In this document: piece after piece, positions 26,601-35,900 of the stretch
Layout: every line of letters starts with the position of its first letter
How positions within the stretch are numbered: the stretch's first letter is position 1
From: Acidipropionibacterium thoenii DSM 20276
GTDB lineage: Bacteria; Actinomycetota; Actinomycetes; Propionibacteriales; Propionibacteriaceae
Assembly: GCF_000423445.1 (NCBI RefSeq)
Contig: NZ_AUHZ01000012.1
Coordinates: 1 to 64,000 of the forward strand
Direction: 5' to 3'
Length of the DNA: 64,000 nt
Program-made: the position numbers and the translations under genes
Notes under the pieces: generated by a model
Databases searched by the model: none
Told to the model about the DNA's origin: nothing
What the model saw: only the letters and a program-made list of their open reading frames with translations

Positions 26601-26939
26601 CTGCCGGATCGGCCGCCGGTGGCTGTCGGCGGGGCGGAACTGGTCTACCTGCGTCGTGGCGCGGGGCGCGGCGGGGCCGACCCGAAGGTGGTGCGCCAGC
26701 CCTCCCTGGCCGATGTGCCGTGGCCGCTGGGGGAGGACCGGCCGCTCGAGGACGGGATCCCCGACTGGATCCACGCCAGGATCGAGCAGGCCGCCCGGAT
26801 CGCACTGTCGGGTCAGCTGCGCGCGGTGCCGAATCCCGGCTGCCCGTTCTGCCCGGTGCGCACCGGCTGTCCGGCTCTCACTCCTCCTGAGGATCTGCCG
26901 GCCGAGGAACTCAACCGTCTGCCACAGGAGAGCCGATGA
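23673..26939 (+). CDS. adnA: AdnA subunit of the AdnAB helicase-nuclease
   Basis: A 1088-residue UvrD-like helicase with a C-terminal RecB-type nuclease, half of the AdnAB enzyme that resects double-strand ends in actinobacteria. The motor is degenerate: Walker A reads GGPGTGRTT (Arg41 where Lys is normal) and motif II reads VVDDFGESD, not DEFQD. The nuclease has GSIDRLERDQTGRLVVVDLKAG. It also has a four-Cys Fe-S clamp: CPRQW, then GCPFCPVRTGC near the end, as in AddB and mycobacterial AdnA. Start ATG 23673; the next gene overlaps by ATGA. In mycobacteria AdnA also has the vestigial motor, so this reads as lineage-conserved rather than new decay. Confidence 0.9.
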   Translation: MNLQEPHPPEQTGLDRDARQSAALADRHDTVLVLGGPGTGRTTVCLERVAGYLTRGGRLDRAVLLTHSRGAAQELRNELLARVGGAHLAPRVMTVHAMAARVIAEHSGRASTLLTAPEQEFRIRELLAGSDLSGWPEQLRASAGTARFASDLRVLAAAVRQEGRDPLDLAELGDRFGIESWSVLGPFLAEYLDVLDLEQTLDYAEAVHRARILLADPEVLAAVVSTMDLLVVDDFGESDPSQAGLLAALTSGGVPTLLAVDPDQTAFEFRGAVPDRLEELTGLFPDLSVHHLVTDHRGAPAIHHVVEEIRGRLPLVPASPLLRRQPTAAGRADRPGDGAGEVDCILAPSDGRAVRELAGRLRRAHLIDHVEWSQMAVVTRHGSELAALAAVLASEGVPVHRSKEEVTLSGVHAVQVLLTALSASASLADGLDPQADATVALLRGPMSGLDQAVWHRIEQWCRVQRIGQLDWPVLTERLLGAGVGADSGPVPAPGLARAVTPARDLVARIRRAADRLRTGAEVHEALWVLWGASAWAAQLRSRALAGDSTADRELDGLCSLFDLAERTATLNGAAGARHLVAAVRQETIPADRSRESDRDRLGVSLLTAHRAKGRQFQVVAVTGLQEGSWPAPNHTGSLVAADSWSPQGPVPAPGWPQTVRAERRLLLLACSRARDLLILVAVEDSENGVRPSAFLTEIAAASTGGGEAQLLAGAGSSSAELPARFTRMSDLVGRLRRAATSPASSAAVRDQAAEILAELASKGAGPAQPDHWWATGWDPAVTDRDQAGMVALGSSGSAGQAGVIRLAASHVGELLSCPRQWFLTRRGEVSGAASPRAAAGSLVHQVAARTMAQGWSLQEARDRLSRDWADLEFPIGWQSGVEEEGAQLAMGRLDRWLQGRPATLVGTEVGFDHTFQLPCGPVRFKGSIDRLERDQTGRLVVVDLKAGTSTSPQVARSHLLQVGVYQAVVAAGGVQMLPDRPPVAVGGAELVYLRRGAGRGGADPKVVRQPSLADVPWPLGEDRPLEDGIPDWIHARIEQAARIALSGQLRAVPNPGCPFCPVRTGCPALTPPEDLPAEELNRLPQESR

Positions 26940-29900
26940 GCACCACACAGACCGGTAGCCGCGTCCTGCTCACCGAGGTCTCACAGATCTGCGAGCTGCT
27001 GGACATCCCGTTCTCCGCCGAGCAGCTGGCGGTGATCGGAGCCCCGCTGGAGCCATCGGTGGTGATCGCCGGGGCCGGCACCGGGAAGACCACCGCGATG
27101 GCCGCCCGGGTGGTGTGGCTGGTGGCCTCCGGACAGCTGCGCGCCGATCAGGTGCTGGGCCTGACATTCACCCGCAAGGCCACCGCCGAACTGTCCGAGC
27201 GGATCGACGGGGCACTGCGACGTGCCGGGATCCTGGAGCCCGGGGATGCGCCGGCGACCGTGACGACCTATGACGGGTTCGCCGCCTCGCTGGTCGATGA
27301 GTACGGGGCGTGGACCGGGGTGGAGCCCGGCGCCCGGCTCATCACCCGGGCCCGCTGCCACCAGCTCGCCCTCGATGTGTTGGCCGGCCTGGAGGCCGCG
27401 CCGAGGATGGCGGGGCGACTGACGCCGGTCTCGATCGCCGGGGCGATGATCTCGCTGTCGGACCAGATGGCAGCTCACCTGGTCGATGTCGATCAGGTCC
27501 GCGACGCCGACCAGGCCTGGCTCCAGCAGCTGGACCGGGCTCCCACCGCGAGGGGAGGACGGACCTATGCCGACGTCTCCCACGCCATCGAGACGGTGAC
27601 AGAACGCGAGGAGCTGCTCGGGCTGGTCGGCAGGTACCAGCAGCTCAAGGCCGATCGCGGCCTGGTGGAGTACTCCGATCGGATGGCCCAGGCCGTCGAG
27701 CTGGCCCGGGGCGCCCGACAGGTCGGGAGGGATCTGCGCAGCCGGTTCAAGGTGGTCCTTCTCGATGAGTACCAGGACACCTCCTCGGCCCAGGCCCAGC
27801 TCCTGATGGACCTGTTCACCGGGCCGGATCCGGACACCGGGATGGGCCATCCGGTGACCGCGGTGGGAGACCCCTTGCAGGCCATCTACGGATGGCGGGG
27901 GGCTGCGGCCAGCAACATCCTCAGCTTCGCCCGCCAGTTCCCGGTACCCCTCGGCGGCGGTGGATCACGACCGGCCAGCCAGTTCACGCTGTTGACCAAC
28001 CGACGCTCCGGAACCCGGATCCTGGACTGCGCCAACGATCTGTCCGCCGACCTGAGGAGATCGGCGGCCGTGGCCGGTCGGGTCGGTGCGCTGAGAGCAC
28101 CACAGGGCACCCGGGAGGGCCGGGCGCTGTGTCACGGCCAGCTGTCCTGGTCCGCTGAGTGCGCGTGGGTGGCCGACACCCTGGTGGAGTCCAGAGCCAG
28201 GGGAGTCATCGAGGCCTGGTCCCAGGCCGCCGTGCTGGTGCGTCGCAACTCCGATGTCACCGACCTGTACGCCGCACTGGTGGGACGCCAGATCCCAGCA
28301 CTTGTCAGCAATCTGTCGGGCCTGCTCCAGGTACCCGAGGTGGCACTGGTGGTCGCCCATCTGAAGCTGTTGGCCGACCGGCGCGACAACCAGGCCTGGA
28401 CCACCCTGCTCTCGGGCCCGAGACTGGGGCTCGGCCCCGCCGACCTCGCCGCGGTGGGATCCAGAGCTCGCGAGCTGGCCGGGGCCAGGGCTCGCCAGGA
28501 CGGCCTGGCGGGCCGGGGCGGCCTTGAGGAGCGGCCGCAGCCCTACCTGGCCGATGCCGTCACCGACCCGGGTGAGCTGTCGCAGACTCCTCGGTTGGGT
28601 CCGGCGCTGGCCCGGCTGGCTGGGGAGTGCCGGGCGCTGGCGGCGCACGCCGTCGACGGTCCCGACGACCTCGTGCTGCGCATCCAGCAGGTCAGTGGTC
28701 TGACCGACGAGCTGGCCGCCGCTGAACCGGCCCGGAGGCACTCCGGCCAGGCCCATCTGGACTCCCTGTGGTCCGAGGTGCACGCCGCGATGCGTGACGA
28801 CCCCGACCTCACCCTGGCCGGCCTGATCTCCTGGCTGGACGCCGAGCAGGAGTTCGGCGACGGGCTGGCCCGCAGCGCTCCCCGCAACCAGGACGCCGTG
28901 GTGATCAGCACCGTGCACGGGGCCAAGGGACTGGAGTGGCCGATGGTCATCCTGCCGGACATGGATGCCGGGGTCTTCCCCTCCACCCTGGCCCCGGACA
29001 ATCACGTCACTCGCGCCTCGGTGCTGCCCTCGTCGATCCGGGGGGACGCCGGCTCGGTGGCCCAACCCGGTTCCGGCTCCCGCGAGGACCTCGCCCGCTA
29101 CAAGGAGGATCTGGCCGTCGAGGCGCGAGGTGCCGAGGACCGGCTGGGATATGTCGCCCTGACCCGTGCCAGGGACCAGCTGGTGCTCGGCTGGCATCGC
29201 TGGCGGCCACCGGCGGTGCGCCCCAGGCTCGCAAGCGACTACGCGCTGGCGGTGGCCGCCCGGATGTCCCAGTGGGGTCTGGAGGTCTGCGAGCCGCCGG
29301 AGGCCGAGGAGACCCCCGACCAGGTCGCCGCGCTCACCGGGATCCCCTGGCCGCAACCGGCCGATCCCGATCACGCCGAACGGGTCAGGGAGCTGGCCGA
29401 GAGGATCAAGCGGGGGCCGCAGCCGCCCGCCGCGAGTCATGACGGCGCCATTCGGCTGCCCGACGATCCGGCGGAGGCAGCGTTGGTGGCCGGCTGGCGG
29501 CGCGATGCCGAACTGCTGATGGCGGCCTCCGACTCGGATCATCGCCAGGACTCCGGTGTGGTGCTGCCGATCGGCCTGACCACCTCCCAGCTGGTCGCCC
29601 TGCACGCCGACCGGTCTGAGTTCCTGGATTCGTTGCGACGCCCGATGCCGCGTCGGGTGCTGCCCGGCGCCGACATCGGTACCCGCTTCCACGAGTGGGT
29701 CGCCCGATACCTCCAACCCGAGGACCAGCAGTACCTGGTGCCCGTCGACGAGGACGGCGAACCTCTCGATGCCGCTGCCGGCGGCCGGCTCGATCCGGAC
29801 CTGGAGGGGCTGCGGGCGGCCTTCCTGAGATCGCGGTGGGCCCGGGCCACGGCCATCGCGGTCGAGGAGCCTTTCGCCCTCACGGTGGCAGGACGAGTGA

Positions 29901-30160
29901 TCCGCGGTCGGTTGGACGCCGTCGTTGAGGATCCCGATGATCCCGGCCGTCAGGTGGTGGTCGACTGGAAGACCTCGGCCCCGCACACCGCCGACCCGCT
30001 CCAGCTGTCGGTCTACCGGCTGGCCTGGGCAGGCGCCACCGGAGTCGATCCGGACCGGGTCAGTGCCGTCTTCCACCATGTCGGTGCCAACCAGACGATC
30101 GCCGCCCAGCCGTTGATGAGCCTGGCGGAGCTGGCCGGCGTCCTAGAGTTGCGGGAGTGA
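26936..30160 (+). CDS. adnB: AdnB subunit of the AdnAB helicase-nuclease
   Basis: A 1074-residue motor-nuclease that pairs with AdnA. Motifs are intact: Walker A AGAGTGKTTAM (K51), motif II LLDEYQDTSSAQ, VISTVHGAKGLEWPMV (motif V region) and the arginine-finger region GYVALTRARDQLVLG. The C-terminal nuclease has GRLDAVVEDPDDPG then VVVDWKTS, with LSVYRLAWA following. There is no Fe-S cysteine set, as known for AdnB. ATG 26936 overlaps the adnA stop. AdnB is expected to be the only working motor of the pair. The last codons contain the likely nudC promoter. Confidence 0.93.
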   Translation: MSTTQTGSRVLLTEVSQICELLDIPFSAEQLAVIGAPLEPSVVIAGAGTGKTTAMAARVVWLVASGQLRADQVLGLTFTRKATAELSERIDGALRRAGILEPGDAPATVTTYDGFAASLVDEYGAWTGVEPGARLITRARCHQLALDVLAGLEAAPRMAGRLTPVSIAGAMISLSDQMAAHLVDVDQVRDADQAWLQQLDRAPTARGGRTYADVSHAIETVTEREELLGLVGRYQQLKADRGLVEYSDRMAQAVELARGARQVGRDLRSRFKVVLLDEYQDTSSAQAQLLMDLFTGPDPDTGMGHPVTAVGDPLQAIYGWRGAAASNILSFARQFPVPLGGGGSRPASQFTLLTNRRSGTRILDCANDLSADLRRSAAVAGRVGALRAPQGTREGRALCHGQLSWSAECAWVADTLVESRARGVIEAWSQAAVLVRRNSDVTDLYAALVGRQIPALVSNLSGLLQVPEVALVVAHLKLLADRRDNQAWTTLLSGPRLGLGPADLAAVGSRARELAGARARQDGLAGRGGLEERPQPYLADAVTDPGELSQTPRLGPALARLAGECRALAAHAVDGPDDLVLRIQQVSGLTDELAAAEPARRHSGQAHLDSLWSEVHAAMRDDPDLTLAGLISWLDAEQEFGDGLARSAPRNQDAVVISTVHGAKGLEWPMVILPDMDAGVFPSTLAPDNHVTRASVLPSSIRGDAGSVAQPGSGSREDLARYKEDLAVEARGAEDRLGYVALTRARDQLVLGWHRWRPPAVRPRLASDYALAVAARMSQWGLEVCEPPEAEETPDQVAALTGIPWPQPADPDHAERVRELAERIKRGPQPPAASHDGAIRLPDDPAEAALVAGWRRDAELLMAASDSDHRQDSGVVLPIGLTTSQLVALHADRSEFLDSLRRPMPRRVLPGADIGTRFHEWVARYLQPEDQQYLVPVDEDGEPLDAAAGGRLDPDLEGLRAAFLRSRWARATAIAVEEPFALTVAGRVIRGRLDAVVEDPDDPGRQVVVDWKTSAPHTADPLQLSVYRLAWAGATGVDPDRVSAVFHHVGANQTIAAQPLMSLAELAGVLELRE
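30144..30149 (+). promoter_or_regulatory. Putative internal leaderless promoter for nudC
   Basis: TAGAGT lies inside the end of adnB, 7 nt before the nudC GTG (30157). It would let nudC be made from its own transcript despite the GTGA overlap with adnB. Confidence 0.45.
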
Positions 30161-31125
30161 CCGCGACCTCCCTGCCTTTCATCGGTGAGCCCGTTATCAA
30201 CAGGTGCCATCTGGACCGTGACGACCCGGCGGCCAATGCCGCCCGGTGGGCCGATCCGTCAGCACTGCTGCTGACGGTCGGGGCGCACGACGAGGTGGTC
30301 GTCCAGCGCAGGCCGGTCGGGCCGGCTGCCGCGGCGGCCCGGTCGGCGCGCCGTGAACCCCCGGTCACGTTGGCTCCGGGGCCGACCGCAGGCGATCGCG
30401 ACGATCAGCGTCAGCTGTTCATCGGGGTGGTGTCGGGCAGGCCGTGGTTCATCACCCGGGGCCGGCCTGTGCCCGGCCCCGGACAGCAGCTGGCCGCGGT
30501 GCGCTCACTGAGTCTGGATCCGGTGGACCGGGAGATCGTCTGGTCTGGCCTGGCAGCACTGCACTGGGCGGAGTCGCAGCCGCTGTGCCCCAGGTGCCAC
30601 GGGTTGACCCGGGTCACCCCCGGCGGCCCGACCCGGATCTGCACCCGATGTGGCCGAGAGGTCTTCCCGCGCACCGATCCAGCGGTCATCTCAGCCGTCC
30701 TCGACCACGATGACCGGATCGTGCTGGGACGGCAGGCCCACTGGGAGCCAGGCCGGATGTCGGTGCTGGCGGGTTTCGTGGAGGCCGGTGAGGCCGCCGA
30801 GCACGCCCTGGTGCGTGAGGTCGCCGAGGAGACCGGGCTGCGGGTCGTCGCTGCCCGGTATCTCTCCTCCCAGCCCTGGCCCTTCCCACGGTCACTGATG
30901 CTGGGCTACGTGGCACGGGCCGAGGGGGTCATCGCGCTGGCCGACCACGAACTGGCCGAGGCCGACTTCTACTCCCGCGACCAGGTGCGCGAGCTGGTCG
31001 CTGCCGGCCGCCTCCAGCTGTCCACCCCGATGTCGATCGCCCGCTCACTGCAGGAGGCCTGGCTGGCCGACCGGCTGCCCGCCCCGGAATCGGGCACCGA
31101 CCTCAGCGTGCCGTTGACTCACTGA
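30157..31125 (+). CDS. nudC: NAD+ diphosphatase / RNA deNADding enzyme NudC
   Basis: A 322-residue Nudix hydrolase. The zinc ribbon is CPRCHGLTRVTPGGPTRICTRC, the Nudix box is GFVEAGEAAEHALVREVAEETGL, and the NudC signature SQPWPFPRSLMLGY follows directly. These enzymes split NAD(H) and remove NAD caps from RNA. The orthologue in M. tuberculosis (Rv3199c) also follows AdnAB. Start GTG 30157. Its 3' end overlaps the convergent recD by 23 bp. Confidence 0.94.
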   Translation: MTATSLPFIGEPVINRCHLDRDDPAANAARWADPSALLLTVGAHDEVVVQRRPVGPAAAAARSARREPPVTLAPGPTAGDRDDQRQLFIGVVSGRPWFITRGRPVPGPGQQLAAVRSLSLDPVDREIVWSGLAALHWAESQPLCPRCHGLTRVTPGGPTRICTRCGREVFPRTDPAVISAVLDHDDRIVLGRQAHWEPGRMSVLAGFVEAGEAAEHALVREVAEETGLRVVAARYLSSQPWPFPRSLMLGYVARAEGVIALADHELAEADFYSRDQVRELVAAGRLQLSTPMSIARSLQEAWLADRLPAPESGTDLSVPLTH

Positions 31126-32989
31126 TCCGCTGCCAGCGCCCGGCCAGGCCGGACTGGCGTCTGGAGGGCTGGGAGATGGCGCGGGCCACCGACTCGCCGG
31201 TGGCGACCAGCACCAGACGGCGTCTGGCCCTGGTGATGGCGGTGTACAGCAGTTCCCGGGTCAGCAACGGCGACTCCGGGGGAGGCAGCACCACCGTCAC
31301 CCTGGAGAACTGCGACCCCTGGGCCTTGTGCACCGTCAACGCCTCCAGGGGACGCAGTGAGGCCACCAGGGAGCAGGGCAGCCGGCGACTGGTGCCGCCG
31401 GGCCCGGGCAGCGCCACCATCGGCACCGGGTGCTCGGCGACCACCACCCCGCAATCGCCGTTGTTGACGTCGATCTGGCGGAGGTTCTGGTTGACGATCA
31501 CCGGTTGGCCCAGCGACCAGCCGGCCCGCGAGGCGGGCCGGGCGGCGCCGCCCACCAGCTGGGCACTGGCCGCCTCCGCCATCTGCTGGGACCATCTGGA
31601 GACGCCGTAGGGGCCCTGCCGGTGGGCGCACAACAGCCGGTGCTCATCGACCAGGGCCAGGGCCTCATCGTCCTCACCGGCCTGCGCCAGCTCGGTCATC
31701 CGAGCGGCCACCGAGGCGATCTCATCGGCGACGCCGGGAAGGTCCGGCAACCCCAGGGTCGCCGGATCGGCCTGGACGAAGCAGATCGACTCTTCGCCGG
31801 TGGCCAGCAGTGCCAGGGCCTCATCGGCCCGACCCCGTCGCACCAGCTCGGCCAGCCGGGCCAGCGCACCACCGGACCGGTGGTTGCGGGTCAGGGTGGT
31901 GACCGGTAGCACCCCGGGTCCCAGCCGGTCGGCCGAGCCCACCACATCGGCCAGCACCGATCCGGCGTCCACCGAGACCAGCTGACCCGGGTCCCCCACC
32001 AGCACCAGGCGGGTGCGCGGGCCGATCGCCTCCAGCAGCCGGGCGGTCATCGGCAGCGAGAGCATCGAGGACTCGTCGATCACCACCACTCCCGCGGCGA
32101 GCGGGTCGCGCCGGTCGTGTCGGAATCCCCTTCCCGGGCCCATCGAACCCAGCAGGGCGTGCACCGTGGTGGCCTCCAGGGGCCCTGGGATCAGCTGCCG
32201 GGGCAGCAGCGCAGCGACCTCGGCGACGGCATCTCGCAGTCGGGCCGCGGCCTTGCCACTGGGAGCAGCCAGGCTGATCGGGCCCAACTGCGGGTCGGCG
32301 GCCACCAGCACCGCCAGGATCGCGCAGACCGCGGTGGTCTTGCCGGTACCGGGTCCGCCGGCCAGCACTGACAGACGCCGCCCGCAGGCATTGCGGGCGG
32401 CCTGCGCCTGGGCCGGGTCCAGGGCGATGCCGGCCCGGTCCAGGGCGGTGGTCACCGCCGTCAGAGCGGCCTGGTCGGCGCCGGCCGCCAGCGGCGGCGG
32501 GTCCGAGGCGATCCGGGCCATCAGCAGGGCCACCTGCTGCTCGGCCTGCCAGTAGCGCTCCAGATAGACCAGCCGGTGGTCCAGACGCAGTGCTCTTCTG
32601 TTGACCGGGGTGCCGGGATCACGGGCATCGCCGGATCTGGCGATCGCCGGACTGGCCTCCAGGGTGGCCAGCCAGTCGGTGGGCTCGGGCCACTGCAGGG
32701 CGCGGAAGGCGTCGATGACGGCCAGCTCCTGGGGTCCGGCGGCCGCCACCACGGCAGGATCGAGGAGCTCCCGGCTGACCTGCTCCGCGATCGTCGTCGG
32801 GTCCATCTGCACCGAGCCGTGCCGTACCTGCCGGCAGGCCAGAGCAGCGGCCAGCTCGACGGTCTCATCGGACTCCCCGCAGGCCCGGCAGGCCAGTCGT
32901 GCCAGGTGGATGTCGGCGGCGTCCAGCACTCCGGCCCGGGCGAAGTCCAGCAGTAGGCCGGTGGCCGAGATCGCAACCAGGTCAGTCAT
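31103..32989 (-). CDS. recD: Exodeoxyribonuclease V alpha subunit RecD
   Basis: A 628-residue 5'-3' helicase, the fast motor of RecBCD. Walker A is GGPGTGKT at 211-218. Walker B is VVIDESSML. Later motifs are LVLVGDPGQLVSVDAG (motif III), EALTVHKAQGSQFSRVTV and LLYTAITRARRRLVLV (motif VI). An N-terminal alpha domain of about 190 residues interacts with RecC in the E. coli complex. ATG 32989 lies 8 bp inside the end of recB, so the two are coupled. Full family length. Confidence 0.94.
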   Translation of the reverse strand: MTDLVAISATGLLLDFARAGVLDAADIHLARLACRACGESDETVELAAALACRQVRHGSVQMDPTTIAEQVSRELLDPAVVAAAGPQELAVIDAFRALQWPEPTDWLATLEASPAIARSGDARDPGTPVNRRALRLDHRLVYLERYWQAEQQVALLMARIASDPPPLAAGADQAALTAVTTALDRAGIALDPAQAQAARNACGRRLSVLAGGPGTGKTTAVCAILAVLVAADPQLGPISLAAPSGKAAARLRDAVAEVAALLPRQLIPGPLEATTVHALLGSMGPGRGFRHDRRDPLAAGVVVIDESSMLSLPMTARLLEAIGPRTRLVLVGDPGQLVSVDAGSVLADVVGSADRLGPGVLPVTTLTRNHRSGGALARLAELVRRGRADEALALLATGEESICFVQADPATLGLPDLPGVADEIASVAARMTELAQAGEDDEALALVDEHRLLCAHRQGPYGVSRWSQQMAEAASAQLVGGAARPASRAGWSLGQPVIVNQNLRQIDVNNGDCGVVVAEHPVPMVALPGPGGTSRRLPCSLVASLRPLEALTVHKAQGSQFSRVTVVLPPPESPLLTRELLYTAITRARRRLVLVATGESVARAISQPSRRQSGLAGRWQRISESTAR

Positions 32990-35900
32990 CGCGGCGTCCC
33001 GTCAGCAGCTCGGAGACCCGCACGATGAGCTCGGGTCGCGGGTACCAGGCGAATATCCCGTGGCCCTGCTCGGGGGTCATGCCGCGCACGAAGAGGTAGC
33101 CGACCCCGCCCAGGTGGCGAGCAGGGTCGTATCCGGACAGCCGGGCTGCCAGGAACAGGTGAAGCGCGGCGCTGTAGAGAATTGCCTGGAGGGGGTAGTG
33201 CGAGCCGATCATCATCGCGGCCATAGCCGGCTGGTCGTAGCTGTCGGGGGTGAGGGCCGTACCCGGCGGCATCGGCACCCGGTTGGTCTTGTAGTCGATG
33301 ATGACGTGACGTCGATCCGGCAGTCGCAGCACGGCGTCCAAGGAGCCGGTGAGGAACCCGGCGAGCAGTCGATCGGCGGCCGGTGAGGCGGCCAGCACCG
33401 CTCCGTAAGTGGCCAGCGGGTCCTCGGGGGGTACCAGTCCCGGATCCGCCAGTGCGGCGGCGATACCGGCCAGCGAGGCGGCGCGCTCGGAACTGTCGGC
33501 CATCGCCAGTTCGAAGTTCAGCTCGGCGAGCCGATTGCCCGGGCCGATGTCGCACAGTCGCAGGTCCCCGGTGAGGGGCCCCAGCGGGGTCCGCATGACA
33601 TCGGTGAGCCCCTGGGCGAGCTGGGGCGCGGTGACCCCCTCCAGCGGGGTCTGCGCCAGCGCCTCGGCGGTGCGGGTGCCGACGTCCTCGGCCAGCCCCT
33701 CGGAGAGCGGCCGGACACGTTCCAGGATGGCGTGCACCAGGGTGCCGAAGGCGGTGCCACCGGGCATCGCGCACAGACCGGCCCCGGTCCCGTCGGCCGA
33801 CCCGGCGGTGTCCCCAGGCTGCGGGGCGGGGTCAGTGGCCTCCTCGGGTTCGTCCAGCCCACCGGTCTGGTCCTCACCCCGACCGTCCGGCGTCCGGCCG
33901 ACCGACGACTGGCCGTCCGCCAGGGGCTGGTCGGCAGCCAGCTGCCCGAGGTCGCTGTGCAGCCCCTCGGTGAGTCCCGAGTAGGAGGTGCGCCCCCAGT
34001 CCCGGTCTATCCGCCGGTCCAGGACACGAGCCGCGACGTCCGGTGCCCCGACGACCTGGGCGGCCCGCCGCAACAGCATCTGGCGGGGGACCTGGACGAC
34101 ATCGAGCAGGTCGGGATCCAGCCAGCCCAGCCGTGACGGGTCGATCTCGCCATCTCCTGGACCCGGCGTCCGGGCCGAGTGGTGGTCGAAGCACAGCAGC
34201 CGGTGCAGCGGCGAGCCGCGGTGCTGGCGGCGGTCAGGTGTCCACCACAGCCTGACCGCCGAGCGGGCCCGCGTCATCCCGACATACAGCGTGCGCAGGT
34301 CCTCGGCCCGCTGATCGGCCAGGTGGGACTGCCACACCTGGTCGCGGCCCGGGCCCTGGTCTCCCAGATCCAGCAGTCTGCGGCCATCGTGGTGCCAGAC
34401 CATCGGCTCCTGGTGGTCGCGGAGGGGCCAGCTGCGGGCGGCGTCGGGCAGCAGCACGACCGGGAATCCCAGGCCCTTGGCCTGATGGATGGTCATGATG
34501 GTCACTGCCCTGCGGTCGGTCTCCAGACGCCGCGGCGACTCCACCGAGGAGCTGCCGGCCCGGTCCCTCAACCACTCGGCGACGGTGGCCGGGGAGGCCG
34601 GTGTCCGGTTCAGCGAGTCGTCGGTCTGGGCGGCCTGGGCGATCTGCCGCAGGTCGGTGAGGTAGCGCTCGCCGCCCGCCCCCGCCAGCATCGTCGTCAT
34701 CACCCCCGGCCGCCGCAGCGCCTCGTCGACGACTCCCCAGACCCCCAGGTCCGGCCAGCGGCGGGCCCACGAGCCGATCGCCACGGCCAACTCCGGGCGG
34801 ACCCGGGATGCCGCCCTGACCAGTTCCTCGGGGCGTCCGCCCCCCAGTGGGCACAGCGCCAGCCTGGCCAGCACCGCTGGATCGATGAGGGTCAGGGCGT
34901 CCAACAGGTCGATCAGATCCGTCGCCGCGCTGGACCGCCAGACCGACTCGTCGCCACTGAAGACCGCCGGCTGGCCAGCCGCGGTGAGGGCCTCGCGGAT
35001 CTGGGAACCTCGCTTGCGGGTGCGCACCAGGATGGCGATGTCAGGGGCGGTCAGCGACCTCGCGGCGCCCCGCTCGTCGACCCAGGTCGACCCGCCGTCC
35101 AGCATCATGACGACCTGATTGGCCAGATCCTCGGCCACCAGACGGTCCGCGGTGAGGCTGTCCATCGTGCTGGTCCCCTCGGTGCGGATGCACCTGAGCT
35201 GGACCGGGTGGGACCAGTCGTAGTGGTGTGCGGCAGCGGTGTCGCCGGCCAGCCGGGAACCGGTGTGCCAGGCCCGCACCGGGGTCACCCGGATCCGCGG
35301 GTCGCCCAGCAGGGCCGGGCCGAAGAGATGGCCGATTCCGGCCACCACGGGCGCATCGGTGCGACGGTTGACATCCAGCGCGAGGACCCTGTCGACCCGG
35401 TCGGCGGCATCCAGGTAGGAGTGGATGTCGGCTCCTCGGAAGGCATAGATCGACTGCTTCGGGTCGCCGATCAGCCACAGGTCGACCCGACCGCGGAAGG
35501 CCCGGTCCAGGACCTGCCACTGCAGCGGGTCGGTGTCCTGGAACTCGTCGACCATCACCAGGGCGAACCGCCGGGCCAGGGTCGCCACCGCAGCCGGTCC
35601 GCGCAGCGGATCCGCCAGAGCGGCGGCCAGATCGGCGATCAGGTCGTCGAAGGTGTGCCAGCGCTCGGCATGGGCCCGCTGCCCGACCCGGTCCCTCAGC
35701 TGCCGGGCCAGTCTCATCCGCTGGACCGAGCGGGAGGTGCTGACCTGTTGGCCGAGCTCCACCTCGCGGTACTGCACGGCGACCTCGCGTGCCAGCCTGA
35801 GGGTTGCTGCCGGAGCGGGCGGATCGGTCTGGTCGAGGTGGCTGGCCAGGTACAGATCGGCGGCCACCTGATCGGCCAGCGGGCCGGCATCCGCCAGCAG

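Noticed and set aside
23673-30160. adnA and adnB as AddAB
   Set aside because: Both chains have a UvrD-like motor plus nuclease and lie before nudC, which is the AdnAB pattern. AddAB normally has one subunit with an inactive helicase of AddB type and lacks this context.
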